From positions 4,898,001 through 4,962,000 of the forward strand of contig NC_060112.1 of NCBI RefSeq assembly GCF_021155765.1: a stretch of 64,000 bases of DNA, given 5' to 3'. Made by a program: the position numbers and the translations under genes. The notes below the pieces were generated by a model. That model was not told the origin of the DNA. It did no database searches and saw only the letters and a list, made by a program, of their open reading frames with translations. Position 1 is the first letter of the stretch; each line of letters begins with the position of its first letter. The stretch comes from Diprion similis (Eukaryota; Arthropoda; Insecta; Hymenoptera; Diprionidae). Below are positions 1-14,077 of this stretch, in pieces.

Positions 1-89
1 AAGTTACGGATATTCGAAAAATTTGTACATGCATAGCTAAGGTAAATTAAATGACCTTTCAAAGTAGATTTTTTTTTTTTTTTTTCACC

Positions 90-459
90 TAGAGTGTATC
101 CTCCGACTTTTTTTCAAATAAATTCACTAAAAACTACATTCATAACGATAACTTTTGATTGTTATCTATCTCATCGTGGAAAAATCATTTTTCGATTTTT
201 ACTATTAGTATGAAATTGTTAATTAATTAATAAATAATAGCACAAACAACATTAATGAACAAATAATAGCGTAAACAACTTTAACTGTGTATTTACTCCT
301 TTATCGCGAATAAAAGCATATTTTTCACAGTTTCGTACCAACAGAAAAAATCGAAAAATAATTTTCCCATGATGGGGTGGATAGAAATCAAAAGTTGTGA
401 TTTTTAATGCAATTTTCAGTGAATTTGTTTGAAAAAAAAAAGTCGGAGGATACACTCTA
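90..459. mobile_element. Foldback MITE-like element with long terminal inverted repeats
   Basis: The sequence starting at about 90 (AGAGTGTATCCTCCGACTTT) reappears as its reverse complement ending at about 459. The match continues inward, imperfectly, for roughly 130 bases on each side: AAATTCACT, the AACTTTTGAT core, the ATTTTTCGATTTTT block and others. That leaves a short AT-rich centre near 220-270. The whole unit is about 370 bp, has no coding capacity and is AT-rich. This is the structure of a non-autonomous inverted-repeat element (MITE or foldback). No target duplication can be called with confidence because the left flank is a poly-T run. It lies in probable Mic60 intron or the flank beyond it. 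Confidence 0.75.
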
Positions 460-704
460 AGCAAAATAATAAAGAAAAAAACAAAGAATTCCTACTATGA
501 AAGGTGTTAAAACGAAAAAGGATGGAAAATAATTTTTCTTTTTAAGAAATACGAACGTCTTTTTCTATATCGAAATGTAACTGAAAAAATGTCGAGGTAA
601 CGACTGTTCAGTTATAGCTGGAATGCCCCATATATTGATTTACTGAAACAATGCACGACGTGGAATAAATTTTGCAGTAAATATTGCATGAGAAATTAAT
701 TTTT

Positions 705-756
<52 letters not shown>
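705..756. repeat. (TC)n microsatellite
   Basis: There is an almost uninterrupted TC dinucleotide tract of about 50 bases. It translates on the minus strand into a spurious Arg/Glu-repeat peptide. Confidence 0.95.
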
Positions 757-758
<2 letters not shown>

Positions 759-3695
759 GTCTTTTCGCTCCGGTTACGGTATTCACTTTGATAAATTAAA
801 ATAATTGTCCGCAATAAAATTTCTGTACGTATAATAAACATTACGTACATTACGTATATGGATATGGAACGATCAATATTAATACCTACGTGGTTAAATT
901 TATGCATGTATAAAACAGTTTGATATTTAATATAACGGTGTTAATTTCATCTTCCATCCTCCCCGCTTTGCTCGGGGATGAAAATTAATCCTACACGCTA
1001 ATCTTCTACATATACAGCGAAACAACGAGGCCAGCGGAGAAATACGACAGACAGAAACTGGATTGAAACAGAGGGAGGTTCGTGCTTTCTATTCTTCTGC
1101 TTGTACTCCTTTCCATTTAATTTCATTTTGTTTCTTATACTTACTTTTCATCTTGTGCATTGATAAAAATTCTTTGTCCCTTCCGTGTACCTATTATATT
1201 CTTCGTTTTCTTTTCATCAATTAATTGCGTTAATACTTCGTAACTCGGATTGAAATTTTTATAGTATTTTTTCAACCCTTGAAGAAATCTAACGAAAGGA
1301 ATTTACACGTAGATGTAAAAAAAACACTTAATTTGGCAGTGAAACTTGATGTACTTTTGGGATAATGCAAAGTTTCGAATCAAGTCCGAATCCCGACGGC
1401 TCAAAGTTTCGAAGTGCAAGATTTCAAGAATTCAATTCACGATAGAGAAAAAATTCCGAAAATTAAAATATACTCACACAGCGTAGTTTACTAGAAATTT
1501 AAGAAAATCTGAGAAACTAAAAAACTGAAAATCAGAACGACGAAATTTTCGAACATAAAAATATCGAAAATCCAAAACAAAGTGAGATCAAAGTAAGGAA
1601 ATTTCATCACGCCAAAAATTCAAAGAATTAAAAATCTTCGATCATTCGGAACTTTTCAGATTTTGAAAATCTCTCATTTCCGCACTTTCGGAACTTTAAC
1701 TCGTCGGGTTTCCGGCCATTCGAAACTTTGATGTTCCTTCAAGGTTTCATTCCTCCTTTACTTAAAGTTTCGCCACGGAAAAAATTCCGAATTTAGCGCT
1801 TTCGGAACTTTTCAAAATCGGACCTTCAACCCTGCCGCTTTGTAAGTCGGCAAAGAAAATAAATAAATAAAAGAATAAATAAATAAAACAAAATTAAATA
1901 AAAATAAGCTTGGGATAAAGTTTATCCAATTTATCGAATTAATCTCGATTCAATTCACCTCCTCACTGCTCGTTCGCGTAAAGATAAAACAAGATGACCT
2001 GCCAAGGTATGTATGTACCTACTATGTAGGTATAAGGTACCTCCACAACCTGCACTCGACCCAACATACACATCGAAAGGATGTGGATCAGCGCAAGGAA
2101 GTTGAAGGATCCTCGTCTCTCGGTTTAAAGGAGCGAAGTTTAAGTCGAGGATCAGAGGACCGAGTCTATCCGATGGGACGCAAAGACACTGCAGGATACA
2201 GAGGGCATTCCGTGCCAAATCAACCTGGCGTATTTAATTTGCAAAATATGTTTTTTTTTTCTCCCAGAACTTGATCGTTTCATTCTTGAACAAAACCGCA
2301 TCGACGTGAAAAACAATTTTTATTACCAAATAAATTGATCGATATATTTATTCGAATCAAAAAAATATATTTCTATCCCTATATTTCGATGATTTCGCAA
2401 ATTTATATGTTATTTTTCTTTCTTTTGTTTATCTAGTTGAAACTAATTCAAATTTGTCCATTTTCTGAGACGCGGTTAACCCTGATTCATTCTTAAGTTA
2501 GAAACATCAAATAAATCTCTCAGATTCAGAAGGGATTTTATACTTTTTGATTGGTTTTATAATAATAATAAAAAAAAAAAAAAAAATTTAAAAGCACAAA
2601 TCCACAATCGTGGATATTTTTACAGATTTTAAACGAGAAATTTCTAGCTCTGATCGATATCACAACGTTTCGATTACTCACAGATAACAGTATCGAATCT
2701 GTATAACAAAATAACGAATAACTATTATTACATTATTAAACCATTACTTTTATCTATATATATATATATATCTATGCTGCTTGAAATTTATCTCGATAAT
2801 TTCGGTGTGTTTAAAATCATGTTACGCTGCGAGAAAGAGTGTAGCATAAAAATCTAAAACATCAATTAATAAATAAATACCCCTAATTTTTTTTTTATTT
2901 TTTTTTTTTTTTTTTTAACTAAAAACGCATAAACAAATAAAGATATAGATAAATTTGGCTTGGAATCGCTGATAGACGGTGACAAAAGCCAAAACTTCGC
3001 GCATGGCGGACTGACACAGTCGTATCGGTATACTCCTAAAGCTTTCAGGATGCTGGCTACGGATCTTCTATACATGCGACCGCAGAGCTTACCGCGGGTC
3101 AAGATTAGCCGCAGAATTCCCGAGTCTCTCAATTGGCTTCCTTTGAATACCTTATTATCCTCCGATCCAGCGCTGCCAGGACCCGCAGGATACCAAGCCT
3201 CGCCCCGAAACGGCTCTTTGACAATAATCGAGTGCCCGTTAAAGCCCCGATTTTGTCAACCTGAGTGATAGTTTCAAGGAAGAGTCGCAATCATTGGAAT
3301 TTCAAATTTCGCAAAATTTCTAATTTTTACCAACGATGGTATATTTACTTAATATACGAGAAGTTATTTCTTTCGAGACGATTCTATTTATTGCTATTAG
3401 CACGAGCATCGTTGTTGAAAATACTTTCATCATTGTCGTTTGGATGAATATAGATAAAAGAAAGAAAGAAAAAAAAAACATAAACACAATTAATTTTACA
3501 GATTTACAGAGTTTCCGAAAATTTGTCAAAGTTCTGGGAGAAACAAGTGAAACGTTAAAAGCGCGAGAAAAAAAGACAAGGTGAAAAGTAGGGTGAAATA
3601 AAGAGAAAGAAAGAAAGGTAAAATAGAATAAAAGACCTTTCGCAAGTTTTATATGCGGCAGTTAATCTAGGCGCTGAATCTGACTGTATATTACT

Positions 3696-3748
<53 letters not shown>
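3696..3748. repeat. (TA)n microsatellite
   Basis: An uninterrupted TA/AT dinucleotide tract of about 50 bases lies within non-coding DNA. Similar shorter TA tracts occur at 13,021-13,048, 13,462-13,472 and 15,660-15,690. Confidence 0.95.
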
Positions 3749-3753
<5 letters not shown>

Positions 3754-6700
3754 GAAGCTCTCGCGTGACGCGTACAAATTTTCAGATTTTCGTTTAAGTT
3801 CTTCCCTCACACAGGTATTCACATTATACATATGTTAGACCTGTATGTATTATATAGTTTACATGGCTAAAATATCGTCACGAATCGCTATTTATTTTAT
3901 ACGATTATTCAGTCTTAATTTGATTTTTTTCGAATTTTCGAATTTTCTTCAAAAATAAAAGTAATTGACTGCATATTTCAACTTTGATCAAAATGATAAA
4001 AATGTTTCATTATTATAATAATGTATAAAAATTTCTTGAAGATTGAGAAGAAGAAACAAATGTAAATATGTGTGTGTTGGTGTTTTTTGTTTTTCATAGT
4101 ATCTAGTATTAAATTTCATTCCTTAATCTATCACCGATCCCGAGACTATAAATTTTGAAATTTCGATCGACAAGCAAATACAAAGTACAAGTAGATATGC
4201 AATATCTAGATAGACGCTGTGAATATTACTATCGATATAGTTTTCAATTTATTGAAAGACACCCCACAATAACACGAAAGTTGAGATAAGTGAAGATTTT
4301 CACCGACGATGAAAACAAGCCGTCAATCATTCGGATTTCAGGTTAGATCAGCGATCTCCGCAGATTCAATTCTTGCGAAAAACATCTTCGATATACGTGA
4401 TTCTTCGAGAGTCGAAAATCAATTATCTCAGAGTATAGTTAACTGAAGAAAAAAAAAACCAGTAAACACTTGTTGTTCAATTTTACCTTATCTTCGAATA
4501 TTTATTATAATTTTTAAAAAAAGAATATTACCTAACGTATTTTTCATGTAAGAACACGTCTGATTCTTCATATTATGAAATATATTCCGAGATGAAACTT
4601 TACAAACAGCAAAAAAGAAAACAATTTTTCGACATTTTCAATCCTGAAAGTAAGAGGAGGATGAAAATGAGTTGTTTCGATTATTTTTTTTTCTGTAAAA
4701 AAGCACACATTTCGGAGTATATATAGAAATTTTTTGATTGAAATAAAAATAAGATGTTGATTGAGTCAGTATATATATAAATATTTCAACGATTAAATAA
4801 ACATTGATAAATATTCTTGGGAATATTTGTACCAATTTAACTATGATTTCATTTTCATCTCGCTTCGAAAATTTAAGGATATACTTCGTGATGTTTTCTT
4901 TTTTGTACAAAAGAAGGAAAAAAAAAAATATCTGATCAATTTCTTTTTATCCTTTTTGCGTATCATAAAGAAATGAAAATCCCGTATTTTTTTTCGTAGT
5001 TCAGTCTTGATAATTTGCCTTGAAAAGACAACTAGAAAATTTCGAAAGAATCTTTATTTTCCGTCTACGCTTAGGCGAAGTAAGTATTTTTTTAATAAAA
5101 ACCTTATAAAGTCGATAAACTGTCTTACCAAATTGAAAAAAGAAAAGCAAAATTCGCTTTTCAAAAGATTTTGAAAAAAATCTGGTAAAAAATTGGTAAA
5201 TCGTATCGTCCGACAAATTATATTATACATATTGGGTAAAAACTTATACATATAGTAAATCCTTCGAACGCGTATATGAATCAAAGTCCGATTTACTCAG
5301 GGATAAAATTTAAGGGCTGGCTTGCGCCGCTTTTGTATGTCCTTATATATCGATCAAAGGACCCCGCAGATTGTCGGCGCACCTGCAGCATCGCTTCTAC
5401 TTGTTTCTCCTTCTTCCGGATGAATCGCATACGGTTGAATACGGATATGTATATGTATATGTGTATACACACATGGGCATTGTACGTATATTTTATAGAA
5501 GAATATGAACTGGAACGAGGAGCGATCGGCCGGCAATTTTATTCGTGCGGAAAATCGGCTTGCGGATTAGTTTCGCACCTCTATCGCGATCGACTCTCTC
5601 CGATATATGCACAAGTCCCTGAACTCGTATGCGGTAAACAAAGCTGGATATTCCTTGCGTCATAGATTTTTTTTTACAAAAGAAGAAAACGTCGGTGATT
5701 GGAGAAAAATCGAGGACCGAATTTGCGAAATTTGTCGCAAGGATTCTTGACAAAAAGATTTTCATTCTCGCTATAGAGAGAGAGAGAGAGAGGGGAAAAG
5801 AAAGAAAGAAAAATTTTATTCAACTCAGATTATTAGTTTTCGAGTTTTCAAAGGACGGGGAAAAAGTGCATTTTTTGTAATTAACTGAAGAACGGCTAAG
5901 CGGATTTTTTAATTGGTTCCAAGTTAGGAAAAACCACTTTAAACGATATCGAAATTGTCGAAATTCGTTGATTCGTTGTCGAGATATTGCTGTACAAAAA
6001 ATTGATCGGAAAGATTCGGACGTCCGTCCAAAAATCGTTGAACGCTGTGAAAACTCTCGGTAAGAAAAGTCAACTTTTCATTTTATTCCCTTTTTTTTCT
6101 ATGATCATACAGAGAGGAGAAATGTTACAAAACATTCTTTGTTTTCAAATCAGAAATATAATATAATGTAATTAAGCTTTCCTGAAAAACGATTCTTGGC
6201 CTTACTTAGAATCAACGTAATCGGTGACATGTTGGTCTAGTATTTTCTAAAGAATCCAAAATATTTCACATATGAATATCATTAGTCAAAGTATTTGAAA
6301 ATTAGAAACCGTCATAAGCTATTTATACTACGTGTTAAAAACTGAAATTTCGAAATCGTTATTTTTTTCTTATTCTTCTTATTCATTCTTCAACCGACTC
6401 GGAAATTTTGCAAATCCAAAATTTCTCGCTTCAAATTTCACATATTCTAAGATTACGTTACGTCTCTTCAACAGTCGTATAGATTTTAACCACCTCATAA
6501 CCATCTTTTATTCGATTTACACATCGATTCTTCAATCTTTCAATTTCCTCTTAAAGACGCAGCGAAGAAGATAGAAAGAGGACAAGCGGTAAGGAACAAA
6601 TACGCTGCAGCAAGGGGTGTGAAACTGGGCTCGACGAGATTAACCCCTATTCCAAGGAGCGGGAGTTCCGTGCTAATGATACCACTTGAGAGGGAGAAAG

Positions 6701-9700
6701 AGAGGGTAGAAAAGGGGAAGGTAGGGAGGGAGAGAGCAAGGCACGAGCTCCTTCGCACCGTGAGGATAAATGTCCAAAGTTATAATTGCAACACATGCTG
6801 CATACGTTTTAACCTTTTGTTTTCAACCCTCGCGAGAATTGGCCTGCAGGCGAGCTCTAATTGTAAGTTCAACGGGAAGTTGTACAGATAATATTATGGA
6901 CGATGTACATTATACATACATTATGTTTGCAATTATATATTTGTAATTATAAACTTTTTGATAAAGATGAAAAAAAAAAAAAAAAAAAAAAAAACAGCAA
7001 TGACACTTACAGCTTTTTAATTCTCTCCTTTAATTACTTGTTATAGTAAATATCATTGTGCAATAGTATAATTTGTGAATAACAAATGTTGAAGTTCCGA
7101 AAGCAGCTACTTGCGAATTATTTAGTGGCGAAAGTTAAAGTAAGGAAATACAACTTTTGTGAAACAAGAAAGTTGCGAATGGTTAGATACCCGAAGGCTG
7201 AAAGCTCGTAGTATTACTATATGGTGATGCCTAACATTTAAAAATAAAAAAAAAAGTAGTGAACAAATTCTACGCTTTTACGAGGATAAAAAAGTATCTC
7301 TATTCAAAGTATCATACGTTGAAAAAAAATGTCAGCTTGAAGCATTTTTTATCCATCAACCGAGAATTCATGTCAAAGTTTGATTTGTGCAAAAATTTCT
7401 AAATAAACATCCGTTCAGAGAACGGGAGCGTGAAACAAGAAGCAAAAACACAAAAGGAAAGTCAAAGAATTTTCTGTTGAAACTAAACTCTACGAATTAC
7501 AATTATAAAAGTGAAATATGATTAGGAGAATAAATGAAACTGAAAAAATTTTCAATTTCTGCAGCTTTTTTTACGTAAGTAGTTTGCGCTAATCGGATGA
7601 TCGAAATATTCTGCACTAAATTCTTCGGCGATAAACTAACATTATTTTTTTTCTCAAATGCGGGCGAAATTCGAAGAATTAATACAGCGAATTTTGAAAA
7701 ACGAATTATACCGAAGCACTTTGAGAACATTTTGAGATCAAATTTTCACACCTGCTTCCTTACAGCATACGTATACAATAAATTCTCTAGGAGATGAAAA
7801 TTTTTTTGATAGAATTTATAAATGACTTCTTTGACGTAAAAAAAACCTCGCATCTTTTGAAAATTTCATGTATTTCTGAACTGTGATCGAGGAACGAAAC
7901 TCCCAAGATTAAGAGGTGAGAGAGAGAAGATAAAAGGTAACGTTTTTCTGATCGGCAAATTGAGCGTAAAATTTGATGCCAGGAAAGGCATGAAAGTGTG
8001 ATGCTTGAATTTTTTTTTTTCGTGCAAGAAAAAAAAGCTATTAGCACACAAAATTACCGGATGTGCGATAAGAGCTAATCATTTCCGTCGGCGTTGGGAC
8101 AAAAATTCTAAAGGGGTTCTGAAATCTAAAACTTCAATGCTACTGAAATTTTTACGCTACCGACACTTTTTTCAACGTAAGAAGTGTGGAAATGGATTTT
8201 TTTGCCACTTGTAGTTATTATTCATTGTAACTTATCAATTATGAAATATGTATTTCGAAAAATTATCACCCGACGACTTAAGACATTTTTAATCTGAAAG
8301 ATCAATCGTACTGGTGTAATAAAATTCCGAATTTTTATTCTTTAAATGTAATCATTAAAAATTGATTAGTCAAACATGATAGAAGTAATAATAACAAAGA
8401 ATTTCTATGCATGAGTTGAGCTCAAATTTTTGATTAATTTGATTTTTTTTGAAACTTCACAAATCTTTCTATCGAAAAAAGAATTCGTGAATTTTTTCTT
8501 CACCGATAATTTTCCAAAAGTTCCTCTCGTCAACTTTGCAAAATGTATGCAACTCGAAATCGAAAAGATTTACTAAAAAAGTCAGAACAAGTTCTTCCCG
8601 TCTGGAATCAGAGATTCGTGAAAAAAAAATATAAACTTATTATACATCCTGAAAAGCAGTCAACTTCCGTGAATTATAAGTGAAAAATTTGTTTTTTTAT
8701 TATGATAGTTTTATTTTTTTGCAAAAAAATATTCATTTTTTCATAAATTTTGAGCCACGTATTATCTACGAGCCAATCAATCATTCGTTACATTTTTACT
8801 ATTATTTAGATTTGAATTCTGTCAAGTTTCATCAGAAAAAAATTTTATCCAAAAAATGATTCAAGAGAAAACAAAACATGTTCCGATATGATAAGAGCTT
8901 CAAAAAAATTAGAAATGCTTTTTTCGATAGATATTATACAATGAAGTTTTTTGAGGGTTCAGGGGTACAAATGTAGAGTAATTAGAAAATAAAAATATAA
9001 CCCTGTGGAATTTTTTAAAGACACAAACAACTACCATAGAGAATTATTTAAATGTAAAAATTCAAAATGTAGAATAGTAGAAAAGTAAATTACAAAAAAA
9101 AAAAAAAAAGAAACTAGAAGATAAAATCGTCAAAATTCAGACATATCCCTATTACGTCTGACTTTTTTTGTTTTAACCTTCTACATTTTTATCCTGTTTC
9201 AGTTTTTATTTTTCTTACGAACGCAGCGAATGAAATATTCCATTTCAAAAATAATTTCCCCACTATAAATACACTTACGCATATATTTTGACACAAGATA
9301 GTTTTGATAAAACGTTCTAACAACTTTTTTCATTCCTACATGTCACTGCATGCGTGAACTTTCAAAAGAGCCTTCCAGCCATTCATTTGGATACGAAAGC
9401 TTCACCCCCTTCCTGTAGATACATTTATATGTATAATGTAAATACATATATAAATATATATATATACCCTCGAATTCCAAATCGAACGAACTTGAACTCT
9501 CGTGTACGGTAAGCTCCGAATAGTAAATATCGAAGGTAAGAAAAGTATATAAATAAAAAACGGATAAATAAATAAAAAAAATGTACATACACCTGAGTAC
9601 GCGTAAGTATATTGGCATGCAGGATGGGCTGAAAAATTGAAAATACTACTGCATAGTGGCTACACCGTATAGCCTGTAAAAGGTACGTTATATGGATAGG

Positions 9701-10329
9701 ATACATAATATAATATATCCACAGCTATAATTCACCTCCATACAGCTGGAAGAGATCACAACGAAAAAACCTAAGAGGTGCGATTTTGTACACTTTGTAG
9801 AAGAGAGCAAAAAGAAAAAGAGACAAAAAAAAAAAATACGGAATAAGGTGGAATTGTGCTATAAGCTCAACGTTAATACAGCAACAATAGTTGAGAAATA
9901 ATGAAAGGAAAGTGAATTTTGAGAAAGTGATTAAGCCGGAATCATATGTACAAGCTGATTTTAAGGCGTAACGTAAAAAAAAAAAATTCAAATTGGTGAA
10001 TATTTTCGATTCGAAAATCCGCAAAATTTTCAGAAATAAGGTATAAATTTAATACTGATAATTTTTGCATAACGGCGATTCTTATACAGTTGGGAGTATG
10101 TTTTGGGTAAATTATTTATTGTGATATTATAATATTGGTGAAAAGTTTATAAAATAATGATTTTGGAAAAAAGTGTCGGAGAGAAGAAGAAATTGAATAA
10201 ACAAACACAAATCGGAGTTTCCATTTTCCGTTGAGAAATCTCTCGAGGATCGGGGTTGTATTCAGGATTGGGAAAGAAGAATTTATATTTAGCTAGGTAT
10301 AGAAGTCAGGGATGTTGTTTTAAAAACAA

Positions 10330-10770
10330 AATGAAACTTGAAAGGAAAAAAAAAAGAGAGAGAAATAAAAAAACATAGTAGTGACATAGTGAGAAAGCGT
10401 ATACATATACCTATAAGAAAAAAAAAAAAAAAAAAAAGTCGAAAGTAGAAAAAGAGCGAGGATTTTTCAACGCATTGACGTTGAGGAAAATGAGGGGAAA
10501 TTTATATAGAGAGAAGGGATCGTCTAGGCGTGAAAGAAGTAAGTAAACGCGTGATACAAGGGAAATACGGACGTCGGAAAAACCTTAAAGAAGAGAGACA
10601 GTGAAAATGGTAAATGGAGCAGCGTAGAACGGAGGCGTGTAAATACAGCGAGACATTCGAGAGATAATAGGAAGAGAAGGAAAGAGTAGAAAAGGAAAAG
10701 GGTCGTGAATTGGTCGCAGGGCGAAAAAATGAGAGAAGCGAAAAAGTGGGAGGGAAGCAACCGAGTTTCA
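10330..10770. repeat. Long purine-rich, strand-asymmetric tract
   Basis: For more than 400 bases the plus strand is dominated by A and G, as GAAAG, GAGAGA, AAGAAG and AGGAAA words with few pyrimidine clusters. The complement is a Phe/Ser/Leu-rich open frame, which explains the 78-89 codon open stretches on the minus strand without any gene. No unit repeat is evident. It is intronic to Mic60. Confidence 0.6.
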
Positions 10771-11604
10771 AAAAAATGGGAACTCAGCCTACGTCATGAA
10801 TCTCAAGTTGAGTGAGTTAATGAGAAACATTTAAACGAAAGTAAAATTATCATTAGCTACGGTGAAATTTCGGTGATATCGAGTTCTTTTTTTTTTTTTT
10901 TGTTTATGCAAATGTAAGAACAATCTCAACTTTGTTGTTCCCCCTTTAAACCTCACAACTTTTGTTGGAAACATTTCTCACTCATATCTCTGGTTTACGA
11001 GATATTTGATTGGAGTGATTAAAATGAGACACCCTGTATAATATAATAACACAGAAGAGTGTTCAACAGTTGAAAAAAAAAAACTCTTTTTCGATGAGAA
11101 AAATGCTTAGTATAATAAAAAGGTTCGAAAAGATTGATTTCAGACAGTTTTCACTCTACGTTTTCCATTTTTACTTTTCAACTTTTATTTCACCCCTGAT
11201 AAAACATTTACGGTAAAACAACGAGATGAATGTTGTTATTTTTTTTCCGGAAGTTTTTTGGTCAAAAAAATTAACTAAAACTCAATCAATTTTTTTTTTT
11301 CAACTTATACCCAGACTTTTTCGGATTTTTTAAGAAAAACACTTTTTTCAATTTTAGAGCCCAGATGAATAAAAAATTGAACGAGATTCGGTGGGCGGGA
11401 AAAAAATGCGACTTTTGTTTCTTATCGATTAATTCAAGTTAGTTGGGCACAATTGTTTTAAACAGTTTTGTGTCCATTTTTAACTATCGATTCATCGTTA
11501 AAATTAACAAAGTTAACGGAACCATAAGACAAAATATCTTCAAAATAAAATCACTTTATACTCGATGATTCGGAGATTAAATTCCCGTTTACGAGACGCT
11601 CTTA

Positions 11605-11639
<35 letters not shown>

Positions 11640-11761
11640 TATACTTACATAATAAAAGAATAAAAGCGATCTAATCTAACTAAACTCATTTTAGATGTAA
11701 AATATTTGAAAATTTGTGTAGAAAAAACGTGTCTTTTAAAATACTATTTCAAAAAACGTAC

Positions 11762-13018
11762 CCTTCAACGCTGCGTCGAGCCCTTGCAGCCTTCCAACAA
11801 CGGCGGCGAGTTGGATTTTATACTTGCTCGCTTCAGCCTCGACCTGTTCGCTCAAAGTCCGATTTATCACCCTCTGAGTTTCTCGATCTTTTTGAGACAG
11901 AGCGTCGCGAAGATGATCAGCGTGGATTTGAGCCTGAAGTTTCAGCTGCGTCCTCAGTTCGTCGTTGTATTTTTTCGTCTCCGCGAGAAGCTGCAGCAAA
12001 AAATTTTTGAAAAATATTTATAAATTTCTTTTTATTTTCCTTTCTTCATTTTTTACCCCTTTATCCGGAAAATTTAAAGCAATTTTTGTGTCGTTGCTAT
12101 TTTTATTCTTCATCAACTTTTTATGCGGTTGGTTTCAGTCGAAAATTAATTTTTCGAATCAATTTCAGCGAATCTTCGCGTTTTCAAGTCTCAACAATTG
12201 GATAACTAAAGATCTAATCTCGATTCTAATCATACTCGATGATCATACTTCTATAGCATAATTGAAATGATTTTCAAGAATCATTTTAAAGATTTAGATG
12301 ATGAAAATTGACACAAAAAATACTGTTTCTACAGCCTAATGCTAACTTCTTTTTCTTTGCTTTGCAATAAATTTTTACACGAGATTAAAGTCGGTAATTT
12401 TAAGGTCTAAAAAAATGGTTGTGAAAAAAAAAATTGCTGAACAGCAATTTCAGAGGAATTTTTAAGCTGCACGATTTCCACTCAATTTCAGACTAGTTTG
12501 AATTTGCGGAACAACGAGTTTCCCTGAAAATATGTCGAGTGAAATTTTTACTTATATTTACTATAGAGTCCTCGCCTATTTTTATGGTTTACCGTAGCAG
12601 AAAATTACGGTTCTAATTACGAAGAGAAAATGAGTTTTGTAATCGTAACTAAAAAATCTCAGGTACAGACGACTCAGTGCAATAAGCTGTGAGTTCTTAG
12701 TTTTTATGTATAAAATCGATCTACCACAAAAAGAAAAAAAAAAAAAAAAAAAAAAACGACGAAGAAAATCGTTTATAATTAAATATGGAGAACTTGAATT
12801 AAAGCATTATTTCGCTACCAGATGTCACGGCGCTACATTTCAATTCCCAATTGTAATCGTACTACATAGAAAATCCGATGTTACCAGAATTATTTTTACT
12901 AACTGTGAGAGAAATAAGATTATTCTCGCCTTTTTTTTTTTTTTTTTGCATTAAAAAAACTATCACGAAGATTAAGGAGAAGCGAGTTTCGAAACGGGGT
13001 AAAAGTAACGCCTTCGAA

Positions 13019-13052
<34 letters not shown>

Positions 13053-13435
13053 TATATCTATATATACATATTGATTCGTATACTCGTGGATGGGTACACA
13101 GAGGGGTCATCGGGTGAAGTATCACTCCTCTAGGAGTATCCGCGAACAACACACACAGAGAGAGAGGGAGAGAGGGAGGGAGAGAGAGAGAGAAATAAGG
13201 GCTACACGGTTCTGCGGCTTCTGTTGCAGAGGGGCGACGTACATACGTCGTGCACACAAAATACATCAATCCGATCACACAGGGAAGGGAAAGGGTAAAA
13301 AGGGCTGAAGGACAAACGGAGGGATCGAGAGAGAGAGAGAGAGAAGGAGAGAGAGAGAGCAGATTTCACCCGGGTCACTGCCTAACCGGGGCAAACTTAA
13401 GCTCTCCGAATATCTGCGTGAAATAATAATATGCC

Positions 13436-13472
<37 letters not shown>

Positions 13473-14045
13473 TATTATAATAACGCTATGGATAATTATA
13501 TACCTTGGACGTTATTAATCAGAGTCAAATTATTTGCAGCGGATTTTGCCTCGATTTTCATTTTAATTAATAGGAAAGTTTGGGGAATTGTTTTGTTCTG
13601 TTGTTTTTATTTTTTCTCTTCTTTTTTTTTTTTTACCCTTGCCATTTCATATTGTAACTATTTGGGCATTTTTTTTTTTTTTTCTCTCTCAGATTGAAAT
13701 AAAGACGAATCAGATTATATACGACAAGTAGAAAAAGAACGTATGTCTTTTTTGCCAAAGTATATCTATATAGTTTATAAATCGAAAATAGGGATATTCA
13801 ATGCTCGGTAACTTTTGTAATGATCATTTTTAGTGGAAATAACAAAAAAATATAACCCAATTATTTTCAAACACTGTATAGCAACTTCACGTACATACAC
13901 ACGTGAGAAGTGTAGAAAAAATTTTCCAATAAATCTTTCCTATTGTTTTTTACATGTAAACACGGTGCAGCTTGAAATATTTTTCACTCTTGTAAATAAA
14001 AGTAATTAATGAAAATGAAAATTCAACTCGGGCACAGTTTTTCTG

Positions 14046-14077
<32 letters not shown>

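Larger units (their letters stand above)
460..11761. other. Probable giant Mic60 intron, repeat-rich, no recognised exon
   Basis: This 11-kb stretch holds no exon I can recognise on either strand. Mic60's last visible exon ends at 11,762 with an open phase-1 donor, so the gene must continue leftward, and this is best read as intron. Contents are AT-rich DNA with homopolymers (for example poly-A at 11,610-11,635), a TC repeat, a TA repeat, an isolated GGAATGCCCC end at about 621, a GGGCATTCC motif at 2,204, and GC-richer islands at about 1,950-2,230, 2,960-3,270 and 5,270-5,670. The islands carry open frames of 60-130 codons with no recognisable protein features. A purine-skewed tract occupies about 10,330-10,770. 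An ACACCCTGTATA motif near 11,030 resembles dispersed insect repeat ends. Confidence 0.6.

Noticed and set aside
3555..3752. Minus-strand frame with Ile-Tyr repeats
   Set aside because: Translation of the (TA)n microsatellite.
5276..5665. 129-codon plus-strand open frame
   Set aside because: No ATG context, domain or splice evidence; both strands are open over the same GC-richer block; Met/Tyr-rich part comes from a TATATG repeat.
1..11761. Search for the missing Mic60 C-terminal (mitofilin domain) exons
   Set aside because: No minus-strand segment in this interval reads like the mitofilin domain, so I place those exons beyond the window.
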